In this document: positions 26,014 to 33,006 of the stretch, piece by piece | Layout of the letters: each line of letters begins with the position of its first letter | How positions within the stretch are numbered: position 1 is the first letter of the stretch | Origin: an uncultured Ruminococcus sp. | GTDB lineage: Bacteria > Bacillota > Clostridia > Oscillospirales > Ruminococcaceae | Direction of reading: 5' to 3' | DNA length: 48,628 nt | NCBI RefSeq assembly: GCF_902762735.1 | Contig: NZ_CACWPP010000011.1 | Coordinates: 1-48,628, forward strand | The notes under the pieces: generated by a model | Databases searched by the model: none | Told to the model about the DNA's origin: nothing | What the model saw: the letters and a program-made list of their open reading frames with translations, nothing else | Translations under genes and position numbers: made by a program

Positions 26014-26916
26014 TCACGCGAAGCGCCGCATCAGGCTGCCGCACTCGTCCGCAGTGAGCATTTTCGCCCAGCCGACTCTGCCTGCGGGGATATTTCCGTA
26101 TTCGGCGAAGCGGGCGGTCTTGTCACGTTCCGTATCGTTCCATTTATCAAAGCCTTCAGGGGAGATATGGCTGTCATAAGTACAGCCGATAAAACTGCAT
26201 TTGCCGTAGTCGCGCCAGGGTCTTGCGAGGAACACCGCGCCGTCTGCCACGCCGTTTTCGCGGGTGAAGCGGCACTTGTCGAACACAAAGCCCGTCTGCT
26301 GTGACAGAGCGTGGGCGGGTGCGGCTGTGAAGCCTCCTCCGCGAACGTCCCTTACCGAGCGTATCTCGCAGTTTTCAAACAGTGCGTCGCCGCAGCCGAA
26401 GATAAAATCCACATTGCCTGCGATAAGGCAGTTTGTGAAGCGCTGAGCGAAGCCGCCCGAAGCGCGGAGCTCGTCTTTCAGGAAGCCCTTATAGCGGGCT
26501 ATGAGGTCATCGGGAAGCGGACCGCAGAATACCGTATCCTGCGTTGACAGAAAATTACAGTTCTCGGCAGAAAAGCCGTCCGCCACTATGCTGAGTGCGA
26601 CTTCCTGCCCCTTTATCTCGGGCGAGCCTGCATCATTCTCAACAGTCAGATCTTTAAAGCGCACATCATTTGCCAGCACTGCGGCTGTGTATGTGCGGAA
26701 AGTGTTGTACTCAACACCTTTTTCGTCCTTCTTTTTGGCGTAGTCGCCGTAAACTATCCTTGTCCTGTCCGCGCTGCCCGCCAATTCTATGTCGGGCGTG
26801 CATATCTCGACTTTCTCGCGGTAAACGCGCGGTGCAAGCACCAGCCTTGTATGCGGTCTGACTTTCGCCAGCGCATCGGCAAGACTTTCGGTCGGTGACA
26901 GTATTATCTCCTTCAT
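26014..26916 (-). CDS. Pectinesterase (CE8), apparently cytoplasmic
   Basis: This 300-residue beta-helix esterase removes methyl groups from pectin-derived galacturonate chains. The CE8 catalytic set is visible: QDT (126-128), GNVDFIFG with Asp170, and ARPWR with Arg232. I set the start at 26916 (product MKEIILSPTE), where GGAGGG lies seven bases upstream; a longer ORF to 26970 has no ribosome site. No signal peptide is present, which is unusual, since most characterised CE8 enzymes are secreted. The protein probably demethylates imported oligomers. The AraC gene follows in the same direction. Confidence 0.92.
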   Translation of the reverse strand: MKEIILSPTESLADALAKVRPHTRLVLAPRVYREKVEICTPDIELAGSADRTRIVYGDYAKKKDEKGVEYNTFRTYTAAVLANDVRFKDLTVENDAGSPEIKGQEVALSIVADGFSAENCNFLSTQDTVFCGPLPDDLIARYKGFLKDELRASGGFAQRFTNCLIAGNVDFIFGCGDALFENCEIRSVRDVRGGGFTAAPAHALSQQTGFVFDKCRFTRENGVADGAVFLARPWRDYGKCSFIGCTYDSHISPEGFDKWNDTERDKTARFAEYGNIPAGRVGWAKMLTADECGSLMRRFA

Positions 26917-27353
26917 AATTACCCTCCTGCACCCTCTTATCTGCCATACGACGGCACTGCGCGGGCACACACCCGCCGTGCGCGTCGGTATGAGATAGGA
27001 AATAAGGTGGAAATATATAAAATACAGTCATAAGCATACGTATATCTGCGAATGTGCATGTGCTGTTTTGTACATGTGAAAATCGGACATTTTTGGCAAG
27101 TGCGCCGTATTATTATTTGAAACGGTGCAGTATTTCGCAATTAATGTTTTGACATTTGCAATTTATCTTACATATATGGTATACAGTCCATATTCAATTT
27201 TGCAAGTATAGAATTTTTTTAAACTTGAAAACGTTTGAGAGCAGTTTTCATTTATTGCTTTTTAGCCCTAAATCAGGCGTTTACGATAAATTCCCTCAAG
27301 TTTTTTTGAGTATATCATTAAATAATATTCAAGTCAAGTGTTTTGACTGATTA

Positions 27354-27366
27354 TGACCGACGGTCA
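27354..27366. promoter_or_regulatory. 13-base palindrome upstream of the pectinesterase gene
   Basis: TGACCG-A-CGGTCA is a perfect 6-1-6 palindrome in the AT-rich 683-base gap (26917-27599) upstream of CE8. It may be a regulator site. No gene is seen in this gap, and I could not fix a promoter for CE8 with confidence. Confidence 0.4.
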
Positions 27367-27426
27367 CACGATTTTTGTAGATTTTAACGGTAAAAAATAG
27401 CTATAACTGTTTAATATAGCTCAAAT

Positions 27427-27440
27427 TGTAAACGTTTACA
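27427..27440. promoter_or_regulatory. cre-like perfect palindrome (LacI/CcpA-type operator)
   Basis: TGTAAACGTTTACA is a perfect 14-base palindrome and fits the CcpA catabolite-response consensus TGWAANCGNTNWCA at every position. It lies about 510 bases upstream of the CE8 start. A degenerate relative, TGAAAACGTTTGAG, is at 27226-27239. Catabolite repression or a LacI-family regulator acting on CE8-araC is a reasonable inference. Confidence 0.55.
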
Positions 27441-27599
27441 GGATATATTCGCCCTTATTTGACAAAAAGCAGCTGATTTTTTCCGCATCTCGGATATTCA
27501 AAATACAGTCATGCCGAAACGGTCTTGCGGCGTGAGTGTGACAGAAAAATAACAATAAAAAACAGCACTGCGCGAACCGTCACACAAGCAGCGGCGGCA

Positions 27600-27634
27600 C
27601 AAAAAAACAGCAGATGCCGATCGCATCTGCTGTT
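27600..27634 (-). terminator. Intrinsic terminator of the clostripain gene
   Basis: GCATCTGCTGTT (27623-27634) and its complement (27606-27617) form a 12-bp stem. On the minus strand it is followed by a run of seven T, and begins 10 bases past the stop codon. Confidence 0.9.
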
Positions 27635-27644
27635 ATAGGATATG

Positions 27645-29960
27645 TTATCTTACAGTGATATAGGGAGTCCAGTACTCCTTATTATATATGTCTGTTATTT
27701 TGTACATTATCCTTGCATCGCCGTCACCGAGATCGGTATCGCTGATCTTCAGTGCGCCGTTTACTTTTATCTGTTTGCCCATCATGTAGCTGTCCTGATA
27801 GTTGCTGTCATAGTCATAAAAATCACATATGAAGTCCAGCGTATCGCCGTCGTTTATCTCTATCTCGCCTTTTGCCACAGTGTCTGTCTCGCCGCTGACG
27901 TATGCTTCTGTCGCGCCGATGACTTCGCCTTCGGGCTTTTCGTCGGTGAATTTCAGTATAAGATCTACGCGCTCTCCGTTGAGAAGGGCGGGCACATAGC
28001 CGCTTATGGTATAGTCATCGCCGTTCTCCACCGTGTCGGTATGATAGTAGCAAACGGGAGTACCGTTTATGGATACCCATGTCTTGTCTGTGTCTGCCGC
28101 CAGTTTGCCGTCCTCAAAACTGTACATATTATCCAGACCCATATTCATGTAGCCTTCGCCGTCATCATAGAAAACGTTAAGGTCGATGGACTGCACCAGT
28201 GCCCACTGGTTCTCGGGGAGGTCGAGGGTATACCTGCCTTTCTCCTCTTCCCAGACGAGATTATTAGCGTCAAAATAATTGAGGGAGAGGTAATCGGCGG
28301 CATCTTCATCGGAGATGGTATCCTCTGACATGAAGCCGATATTTGCGCGGTCAAGCCCGTTGATGCCTCTGCCCGAACTTAAGAATGCGCCAAGCAGTTC
28401 GCTTATCACATCGGAACTTCCCGCAGAGCCGCTGCTGCTTCCGCCGAAGAGGGCATCAAGGGGTGAGCCCGAACCGCCTGCGGCTATCTGACCGCTTGTC
28501 TCCAGCTTTGCGAACTGGCGGATGCATCTGCTGTAATCATCAGCCATGCCTATCGCGCTGTAAGTACTGCACGCGGTATCGACATAGGAAGTGCGCTTAT
28601 ACGGGAAATAAATGGAAACGCCGTAAGCGTTCGTCATATTTGATGAGGTGCGGTTATACTTCACTGCGCCTTTAAGGGCTTCGCTGAGGGCTTTGCCTTC
28701 GGCAGTGCCGACTTTTTCTGCGAGATCTACAAGATCGACCTGATCTATCTTGGAGCTTTTTGCGAACTCACGGGTATTGTTTCTCGCAGTGGACACCGAC
28801 TTATAGTCATCGGCGGTTATCTTACTGCTGACGGAATTTGCAAATCCCGAAAGTTTTGAGGGGACAGTGTTGGAAAACTCTGCCAGGTCTATAACAGACA
28901 GCGTAGTGGCAGAGGACGGGCATTTTTTGCCGCAGGCGGTAACGAAGTCATCGACTATGTTTTTGCCTATCTCAACGGTGGGCATAGAAGTATTTTCGCC
29001 CAGCTTATTGAGCCAGTTGGTGTAATACCAGCCGATACCGGGTTCTGTCTCCTCAGATGCGATGAGGTAATCTGCGTGTTCGTTGAGCATGAGGGCTGTT
29101 TCGGCAGTAGCCATCAGGCAGGCATCGAAGCCTACAAAATCGAACTTCACGCCGCCGTCTTTGAGGGCTTTATTGATGCCTGCAAGACCCATCGAACCTT
29201 TTGAGCTGTTTTTCTCATCGTAGCCGTAGCCGCTGACAGATCCGCCGCCGTGATCCCAGAGGACAAGTTCATTTCGGTCAGCGGGGAAATTCTTATTGCA
29301 GTACTTTATGAACGCTGACAGTGTGTCGGGGTCGGTCATGGGTTTAGCGCCGTCATCGTTGACAAGGGCTTTGAGTCCCCCGCTTTTCACCTGATATATC
29401 TGGTTGACATTACTGCTTATGCCCTTAGTTTTCCAGCCCTTACAGCCGCCTGTGTAGACAATGATATTCACGTTGTCGCCGTAATTTGCCGCCGCCATCT
29501 CAGACAGGTCTGAGGAAGCCATGCCGTACTTGCTTTCAAGGTCGGTCCCGCACATGTAGACCATCATGGTGACGGTATCTTTGCCGCCGCCTTTTATAGC
29601 AGTATACTTACTGCGCGAGCCGCTTGCCACCGTAGTATCGGCTTCTGTGCCGCCCGATGCGGAATAGCCCGCAGTATCCACAGCTTCAAAGCCCGCAGGT
29701 GCTGTGCCGTAGTTATTTGGCTGACCCGCAGATGTGCCTCCGCCGCCCTTGCCCAGCAGATTGAACAGCACCACCGCGATTATCAGCAGCAGTGTTCCGC
29801 CGCCGCCGACAGCCGCACGGTTCACACCGCCGCCGTTACTGCCGCCGCCGACACCCTGTCCGACAGGACCTGTACCCAGCCCGCCGCCGCGTCTGTATGC
29901 GCCCGTGCCGCCCGACTGATAGTTCTTTTGTCTGGCACGGGGACGATTATTGTTATCCAT
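27645..29960 (-). CDS. Membrane-anchored C11 (clostripain-family) cysteine peptidase
   Basis: In this 771-residue protein a Gly/Arg/Asn-rich cytoplasmic N-terminus (about 1-53) precedes one membrane segment (GTLLLIIAVVLFNLLG), a Gly/Ser/Thr linker and the peptidase. The catalytic His is in ELVLWDHGGGSVSGYGYDE and the catalytic Cys is in FDFVGFDACLMATAE, both C11 signatures. The last ~230 residues are a beta-rich, Asp-rich region of unknown role. It should be exposed outside the cell, cleaving after basic residues by analogy with clostripain. The start at 29960 has GGAGGT upstream, and an earlier in-frame ORF start at 30140 is not supported. Confidence 0.9.
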   Translation of the reverse strand: MDNNNRPRARQKNYQSGGTGAYRRGGGLGTGPVGQGVGGGSNGGGVNRAAVGGGGTLLLIIAVVLFNLLGKGGGGTSAGQPNNYGTAPAGFEAVDTAGYSASGGTEADTTVASGSRSKYTAIKGGGKDTVTMMVYMCGTDLESKYGMASSDLSEMAAANYGDNVNIIVYTGGCKGWKTKGISSNVNQIYQVKSGGLKALVNDDGAKPMTDPDTLSAFIKYCNKNFPADRNELVLWDHGGGSVSGYGYDEKNSSKGSMGLAGINKALKDGGVKFDFVGFDACLMATAETALMLNEHADYLIASEETEPGIGWYYTNWLNKLGENTSMPTVEIGKNIVDDFVTACGKKCPSSATTLSVIDLAEFSNTVPSKLSGFANSVSSKITADDYKSVSTARNNTREFAKSSKIDQVDLVDLAEKVGTAEGKALSEALKGAVKYNRTSSNMTNAYGVSIYFPYKRTSYVDTACSTYSAIGMADDYSRCIRQFAKLETSGQIAAGGSGSPLDALFGGSSSGSAGSSDVISELLGAFLSSGRGINGLDRANIGFMSEDTISDEDAADYLSLNYFDANNLVWEEEKGRYTLDLPENQWALVQSIDLNVFYDDGEGYMNMGLDNMYSFEDGKLAADTDKTWVSINGTPVCYYHTDTVENGDDYTISGYVPALLNGERVDLILKFTDEKPEGEVIGATEAYVSGETDTVAKGEIEINDGDTLDFICDFYDYDSNYQDSYMMGKQIKVNGALKISDTDLGDGDARIMYKITDIYNKEYWTPYITVR

Positions 29961-29993
29961 GTTGATACCTCCGTCATATTTGCTTTTCCCGAC

Positions 29994-30091
29994 TCCCGAT
30001 TTTGATTTGTATCGCTGATGATACAAAATGGCTGTTCTTTCGTATTGTTCCCCCGACTTCGGCAGGGGAACGATACACAGCCAAACCGGGA
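29994..30091. mobile_element. Family A palindromic element (copy 1), in the clostripain leader
   Basis: This 98-base element has ends TCCCGATTTTG and CAAACCGGGA (imperfect inverted repeats), an inner stem TTGTATC-GCT-GATGATACAA and a second stem around TTCCCCCGACTTCGGCAGGGGAA. Related copies are at 43473-43577, 45978-46075 and 48425-48485. It lies between the promoter and the start codon of the clostripain gene, so it is transcribed as a structured leader. Confidence 0.75.
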
Positions 30092-30158
30092 GCTTCCCGA
30101 TGATGACAGATAAACCGCATCTGCCTGCGCATCGGGGCATATTCTTTCACAACTATAT

Positions 30159-30187
30159 ATTTTACACGAAAAGTCCCTGCTTGTCAA
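30159..30187 (-). promoter_or_regulatory. Sigma-A promoter of the clostripain gene
   Basis: On the minus strand a perfect TTGACA (30182-30187) and TAAAAT (30159-30164) are separated by 17 bases. Transcription would start near 30150, leaving a leader of about 190 bases that contains the family A element. Confidence 0.8.
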
Positions 30188-30271
30188 GAAAAAGCTGTCT
30201 CACGGCACGCAGATCAATTTTCAGGGAATGCAGAAGCTGACACAGTTACATCAGCGATAGATCATGGTGTC

Positions 30272-30308
30272 AAGTGTATTCTCCGCATCTGCGGGGGAAA
30301 ATACACTT
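30272..30308. repeat. Compact inverted repeat with GC-rich core
   Basis: AAGTGTATT (30272-30280) and AATACACTT (30300-30308) flank a core TCCGC-atct-GCGG, giving one long stem-loop. It stands alone in the gap upstream of the clostripain promoter and has no T-run. It is probably a small palindromic repeat. Confidence 0.55.
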
Positions 30309-30360
30309 AAATACAGCCTCGTTTTGTCAAAACCGATCTCCGCAGTCTCACGGCGCGCAG

Positions 30361-30395
30361 AAAAGCCCCTGTCCGTATGGGACAAGGGCTTTTTT
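30361..30395. terminator. Hairpin terminator after the CpsB-like gene
   Basis: AAAAGCCCCTGTCC pairs with GGACAAGGGCTTTT around a short loop. The plus-strand side ends in six T. The minus-strand side, which is downstream of the CpsB-like gene, ends TTTTCTG, so it can serve that gene with lower efficiency. Confidence 0.7.
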
Positions 30396-30448
30396 GAACA
30401 TGTTTTACGTTTTTGAGCGGCGGGTCTGATAACGCATGTGTGATGACC

Positions 30449-31168
30449 TTATATTATCCTGTCCAGCGGTTCATCAGCCAGTATTTTTTTGCCGCAATCC
30501 TCTGCATACTCGGCAAAATCGTAGAAATTCTTGTTTTTGGTTATGACCTCATATCCGTGCTCGATGGTCACATCTCCCCTGCCGATGCGGTGGTAATCAG
30601 AACCCAGCACCTGCACATAGCCTTTCTCTATCAGCTTCATACAGCGGCGGCGGGTCTTAAAGGACATGAGCGACTTCGCGTTTATCTGACCGATAAGTTC
30701 GAGATGCATCAGTTCGTCAAGGCGCTTCATGGAAGTGAAATTCAGGTAGCGCTCGATATGTGCCACCAGCACTTTCAGGTCTCCCCTGTTGGTGATGGCT
30801 TCAACGCCGCTGATTATCTTATCATCAAGGTTGGTATACGGCATTTCAAGCAGAAGCCATTTTGTCCCCTTTATGCACAGGTCGGGCAGTTTATCATAAT
30901 TTACCAGCGAATGGTCATACAGCACCTCTGCACCGAAGCCTATCTCGGGGTGTTCTTCTTTAAGGTAAGGTCTGAGCTTTTCATAAGCATCATCGCGGTG
31001 CTCGATAAAGCTGTCCGATGACTGTTCGGTACAATAAAAATGAGGAGTTGCTATTATCTTATCAATACCGCTCTGTGCCATTATATCCAGTATACCCACG
31101 GACTCTTTGATATTGCGCGAGCCGTCGTCTATCGCGGGCAGAAAATGTGAATGAAAATCTATTAGCAT
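30449..31168 (-). CDS. CpsB/CapC-type PHP-domain tyrosine phosphatase
   Basis: This 239-residue protein begins MLIDFHSHFLPAIDDGSRN, the metal-binding HxH signature of PHP-fold phosphatases of the CpsB/YwqE family. Later metal ligands are in ATPHFY, LVAHIERY and GSDYHRIGRG. These enzymes remove phosphate from tyrosine kinases that control capsule or exopolysaccharide export. No capsule genes or kinase are adjacent, so its partner is elsewhere. The ATG at 31168 has AGGAGA upstream; a longer in-frame ORF to 31192 lacks support. Confidence 0.88.
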   Translation of the reverse strand: MLIDFHSHFLPAIDDGSRNIKESVGILDIMAQSGIDKIIATPHFYCTEQSSDSFIEHRDDAYEKLRPYLKEEHPEIGFGAEVLYDHSLVNYDKLPDLCIKGTKWLLLEMPYTNLDDKIISGVEAITNRGDLKVLVAHIERYLNFTSMKRLDELMHLELIGQINAKSLMSFKTRRRCMKLIEKGYVQVLGSDYHRIGRGDVTIEHGYEVITKNKNFYDFAEYAEDCGKKILADEPLDRII

Positions 31169-31213
31169 CTGATTTCTCCTGACTATCGGCATCTGCCGAA
31201 AACTTCGTGGTTT

Positions 31214-31242
31214 ATTATAGCACTTTTTTTTCCAAAAGTAAA
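31214..31242 (-). promoter_or_regulatory. Promoter of the CpsB-like gene
   Basis: On the minus strand TTTACT (31237-31242) and a consensus TATAAT (31214-31219) are spaced by 17 bases, about 45 bases upstream of the start codon. An AT-rich stretch precedes it. Confidence 0.65.
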
Positions 31243-31338
31243 GGGGATTTCTGGAAAGTAAACGCTATTTTAATCTATATTTTACATTTTAGTGTATCAT
31301 GCCCGGGCTTTTGTGTGGTGGCTGTAAGCGGGTCGGTT

Positions 31339-31530
31339 ATTAAATGGTATGTGATGATGGGCGAGGGGCTTGCTGAGGGGCGGGGATTTTTGGGTGAGAT
31401 TTTTTGGGGACAGGTCGGGAATGCGGGGGAGATAAGTGGGTGTGGGGGGAATGGGGCGCGGGGTTCGACTGAGGTGGGGGCTTGCTGAGGGTGGAGATTT
31501 TTAGGGGGATTTTTTTGGGCGGTGCGACCA
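31339..31530. repeat. Strongly G-skewed stretch with an internal imperfect duplication
   Basis: The plus strand is very rich in G and poor in C, with many GGG-GGGGG runs that could form G-quadruplexes. A block near 31364-31410 (GAGGGGCTTGCTGAGGGG onwards) recurs imperfectly at about 31475-31520. The ORFs crossing it look accidental. It opens the 1.7-kb gene-free repeat zone. Confidence 0.6.
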
Positions 31531-31591
31531 ACCCTCTCTCCTTACGTGGGGGAGGGGCTATTCGGCACACCGATCTGCCGCATCTGCCCTT
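31529..31591. mobile_element. Internal fragment of a family C element
   Basis: The segment from GGCGGTGCGACCAACCC to CCGCATCTGCCC matches the interior of family C elements (compare 31983-32060 and 32355-32430) but lacks both terminal inverted repeats. It is a decayed or truncated copy. Confidence 0.6.
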
Positions 31592-31641
31592 AATGGCGTA
31601 CAGGTACGCTGAATGTACGGCATTTGGCACGCCCGAAACGA

Positions 31642-31674
31642 CGTAATTTCGGGCTTGGTACGCCTGTACGCCAT
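31642..31674. repeat. 33-base dispersed repeat (first copy)
   Basis: The unit CGTAATTTCGGGCTTGGTAC plus CGCCTGTACGCCA occurs here, nearly identically at 31799-31831, and inverted at 32212-32244. The unit contains the inverted pairs AATTTCGGGC and GGCGTACAGGCGTACC. It appears nested among the other repeats. Confidence 0.65.
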
Positions 31675-31735
31675 TATTGTCAGTTATACTTATATATATA
31701 ATCACGGCTAAAGCGGCAGACGCGCCCTGACCTTC

Positions 31736-31791
31736 GGGACGGCTTCGGGACGGCTTTCGGGACGGCTTTCGGGACGGCTTTCGGGACGGCT
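31736..31791. repeat. 12-base tandem repeat GGGACGGCTTTC
   Basis: About 4.7 head-to-tail copies of GGGACGGCTTTC are present (the first copy is one base short). On the minus strand they would read SRKP repeats in an accidental ORF. The array ends directly at the second copy of the 33-base repeat. Confidence 0.85.
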
Positions 31792-31856
31792 GAAAGCCCG
31801 CAATTTCGGGCTTGGTACGCCTGTACGCCATATTATTAAGTTTATATATAAATATA

Positions 31857-31939
31857 TATACATATCATATATCTGCATAAGCTGTATTGTTCATGCTATA
31901 TTCATGGAAAAGTAAAGAAATAATAACAATAATATATAT
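31857..31939. repeat. 83-base direct repeat, left copy
   Basis: This AT-rich unit (with ATATCTGCATAAGCTGTATT inside) recurs at 32111-32193 with few differences. The two copies flank the family C element at 31941-32098, suggesting a duplication of the whole segment. Confidence 0.8.
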
Positions 31940-31940
31940 G

Positions 31941-32098
31941 GTTATCCCTTTAAACACCAATATCTGACAGCCGTAATTCAGCGTTCTTGGAAAGGAGCGA
32001 CCAACCCTCCAACCCTCTAGAGGAGGGGCTATGTGTCACACCGATTTCCCGCATCTGCCCTGTTAGCTTGCAAAAGAGTGGTGTGTCAGGGGGATAAT
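31941..32098 (-). mobile_element. Family C non-autonomous element (copy 1)
   Basis: The element is bounded by GTTATCCCTTTAAACACCA on the left and TGGTGTGTCAGGGGGATAAT on the right, inverted copies of each other. The interior is GC-rich and shared with 32308-32469 and 42661-42834. The ends match those of family B, so both may be moved by the same enzyme. No transposase is in the window. Confidence 0.75.
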
Positions 32099-32110
32099 CA
32101 TAAATATAAA

Positions 32111-32193
32111 TATACATATCATATATCTGCATAAGCTGTATTATTCATGCTATATTCATGGAAGTGCAAAGAAATAATAACAATGATATATAT
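32111..32193. repeat. 83-base direct repeat, right copy
   Basis: This is the second copy of the AT-rich unit at 31857-31939. Confidence 0.8.
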
Positions 32194-32307
32194 TATATAT
32201 CAACTGCCCTTAATGGCGTACAGGCGTACCAAGCCCGAAATTACGGCGTTTGGGGCGTACCGACAGGCGTACCGAACGGCGTACTGCGCACGGCATATCT
32301 TTATATA

Positions 32308-32469
32308 GTTATCCCTCTAGAACACCAATATCTGACAACCGTAATTCAGCGTTCTTGGGGAGGGGCGACCAACTCTCCGCCCCTCTGGGGGAGGGGCTAT
32401 GTGTCACACCGATTTCCCGAATCTGCCCTGTTTGCTTGCAAAAATGTGGTGTGTCAGGGGGATAACCAC
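32308..32469 (-). mobile_element. Family C non-autonomous element (copy 2)
   Basis: The ends are GTTATCCCTCTAGAACACCA and TGGTGTGTCAGGGGGATAAC, with an interior closely matching copy 1 and no ORF of note. Its right end continues into a sequence that is duplicated at 32723-32807. Confidence 0.75.
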
Positions 32470-32530
32470 ATTATTTTTTGACAAAAACAGCATTCTTCCG
32501 AACATGTCAACAATTATGAATTATGAATTA
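32446..32530. repeat. 85-base direct repeat, left copy
   Basis: The segment from GTGGTGTGTCAGGGGGATAA through TTCTTCCGAACATG and AATTATGA units recurs at 32723-32807. It includes the right end of a family C element plus its flank, so the copying included both element and chromosome. Confidence 0.8.
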
Positions 32531-32685
32531 CAAAAGCCCCCGCCATGCGCCCAAAAATGCGTTTCCAGCGGGCGAGCGTTGGTCAATAGGCGGGAGTAAC
32601 GCCGACGCAGTCGCGAACGCCCCCGCCCTACCCCATGTTTGCCGCACATACGCGATAAAACGGCTTACTTTCGGTCATGCCAACA

Positions 32686-32720
32686 ATTATGAATTATGAA
32701 TTATGAATTATGAATTATGA
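32686..32720. repeat. AATTATGA tandem repeat
   Basis: About four copies of the 8-base unit, the same as at 122-155, 32512-32530 and 32789-32816. Between the two 85-base repeats, 32531-32685 is GC-rich and holds no recognisable gene. Confidence 0.75.
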
Positions 32721-32722
32721 AA

Positions 32723-32807
32723 GTGGTGTGTCATGGGGATAACCACATTATTTTTTGACAAAAACAGCATTCTTCCGAACATGCCAACAATTATGAATTA
32801 TGAATTA
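32723..32807. repeat. 85-base direct repeat, right copy
   Basis: A near-identical copy of 32446-32530, with only the right-hand end of a family C element retained. It ends just before the suf promoter region. Confidence 0.8.
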
Positions 32808-32871
32808 TGAATTATGGTTGGGAGTTATGCCATGTTTTTTATGACTGCGGCGATAAATTTTTTTCAAAAAG

Positions 32872-32888
32872 CCTATTGACATGATAGG
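32872..32888. promoter_or_regulatory. suf operator 1, overlapping the -35 box
   Basis: CCTAT-N7-ATAGG straddles the TTGACA of the suf promoter. The same half-sites and spacing recur at 32912-32934, with centres 43 bases apart (about four helical turns). Occupancy by a regulator would block RNA polymerase. The operon's own Rrf2 regulator is the obvious candidate, by inference. Confidence 0.65.
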
Positions 32889-32904
32889 AAATAAGTGATA
32901 TAAT
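32876..32904 (+). promoter_or_regulatory. sufC: Consensus promoter of the suf operon
   Basis: A perfect TTGACA (32876-32881) and perfect TATAAT (32899-32904) are separated by 17 bases. Transcription would begin near 32911, giving a leader of about 96 bases before sufC. Confidence 0.92.
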
Positions 32905-32911
32905 ACATATA

Positions 32912-32934
32912 ATTCCTATTTAGCTGATAGGAAT
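32912..32934. promoter_or_regulatory. suf operator 2, at the transcription start
   Basis: ATTCCTAT-TTAGCTG-ATAGGAAT is a perfect 8-bp inverted repeat with a 7-base spacer, beginning at the predicted start of transcription. It has the same half-site and spacing as operator 1. Confidence 0.75.
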
Positions 32935-32949
32935 AGTAAAGAAGTTTTG

Positions 32950-32973
32950 CACCTCACCATCATCGGTGAGGTG
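32950..32973 (+). other. Hairpin in the suf leader
   Basis: CACCTCACC (32950-32958) pairs perfectly with GGTGAGGTG (32965-32973). It lies 17 bases before the sufC ribosome site and has no U-run. It may protect the 5' end or tune translation. Confidence 0.55.
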
Positions 32974-33006
32974 TGCATCTGAGGAAAATGAAAAGGAATG
33001 ATCTAT

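Noticed and set aside
31207-31488. Plus-strand ORF of 93 residues starting near the CpsB-like promoter
   Set aside because: It overlaps the promoter of the CpsB-like gene and then translates the G-rich repeat into glycine-rich nonsense.
31736-31791. CRISPR array
   Set aside because: The repeats are 12 bases long and directly adjacent, with no spacers, and no cas genes are present.
31340-31831. Minus-strand ORF with SRKP repeats
   Set aside because: It is produced by the 12-base tandem repeat and G-rich region, with Pro/Ser/His-rich nonsense downstream, and has no ribosome site. It crosses several repeat families.
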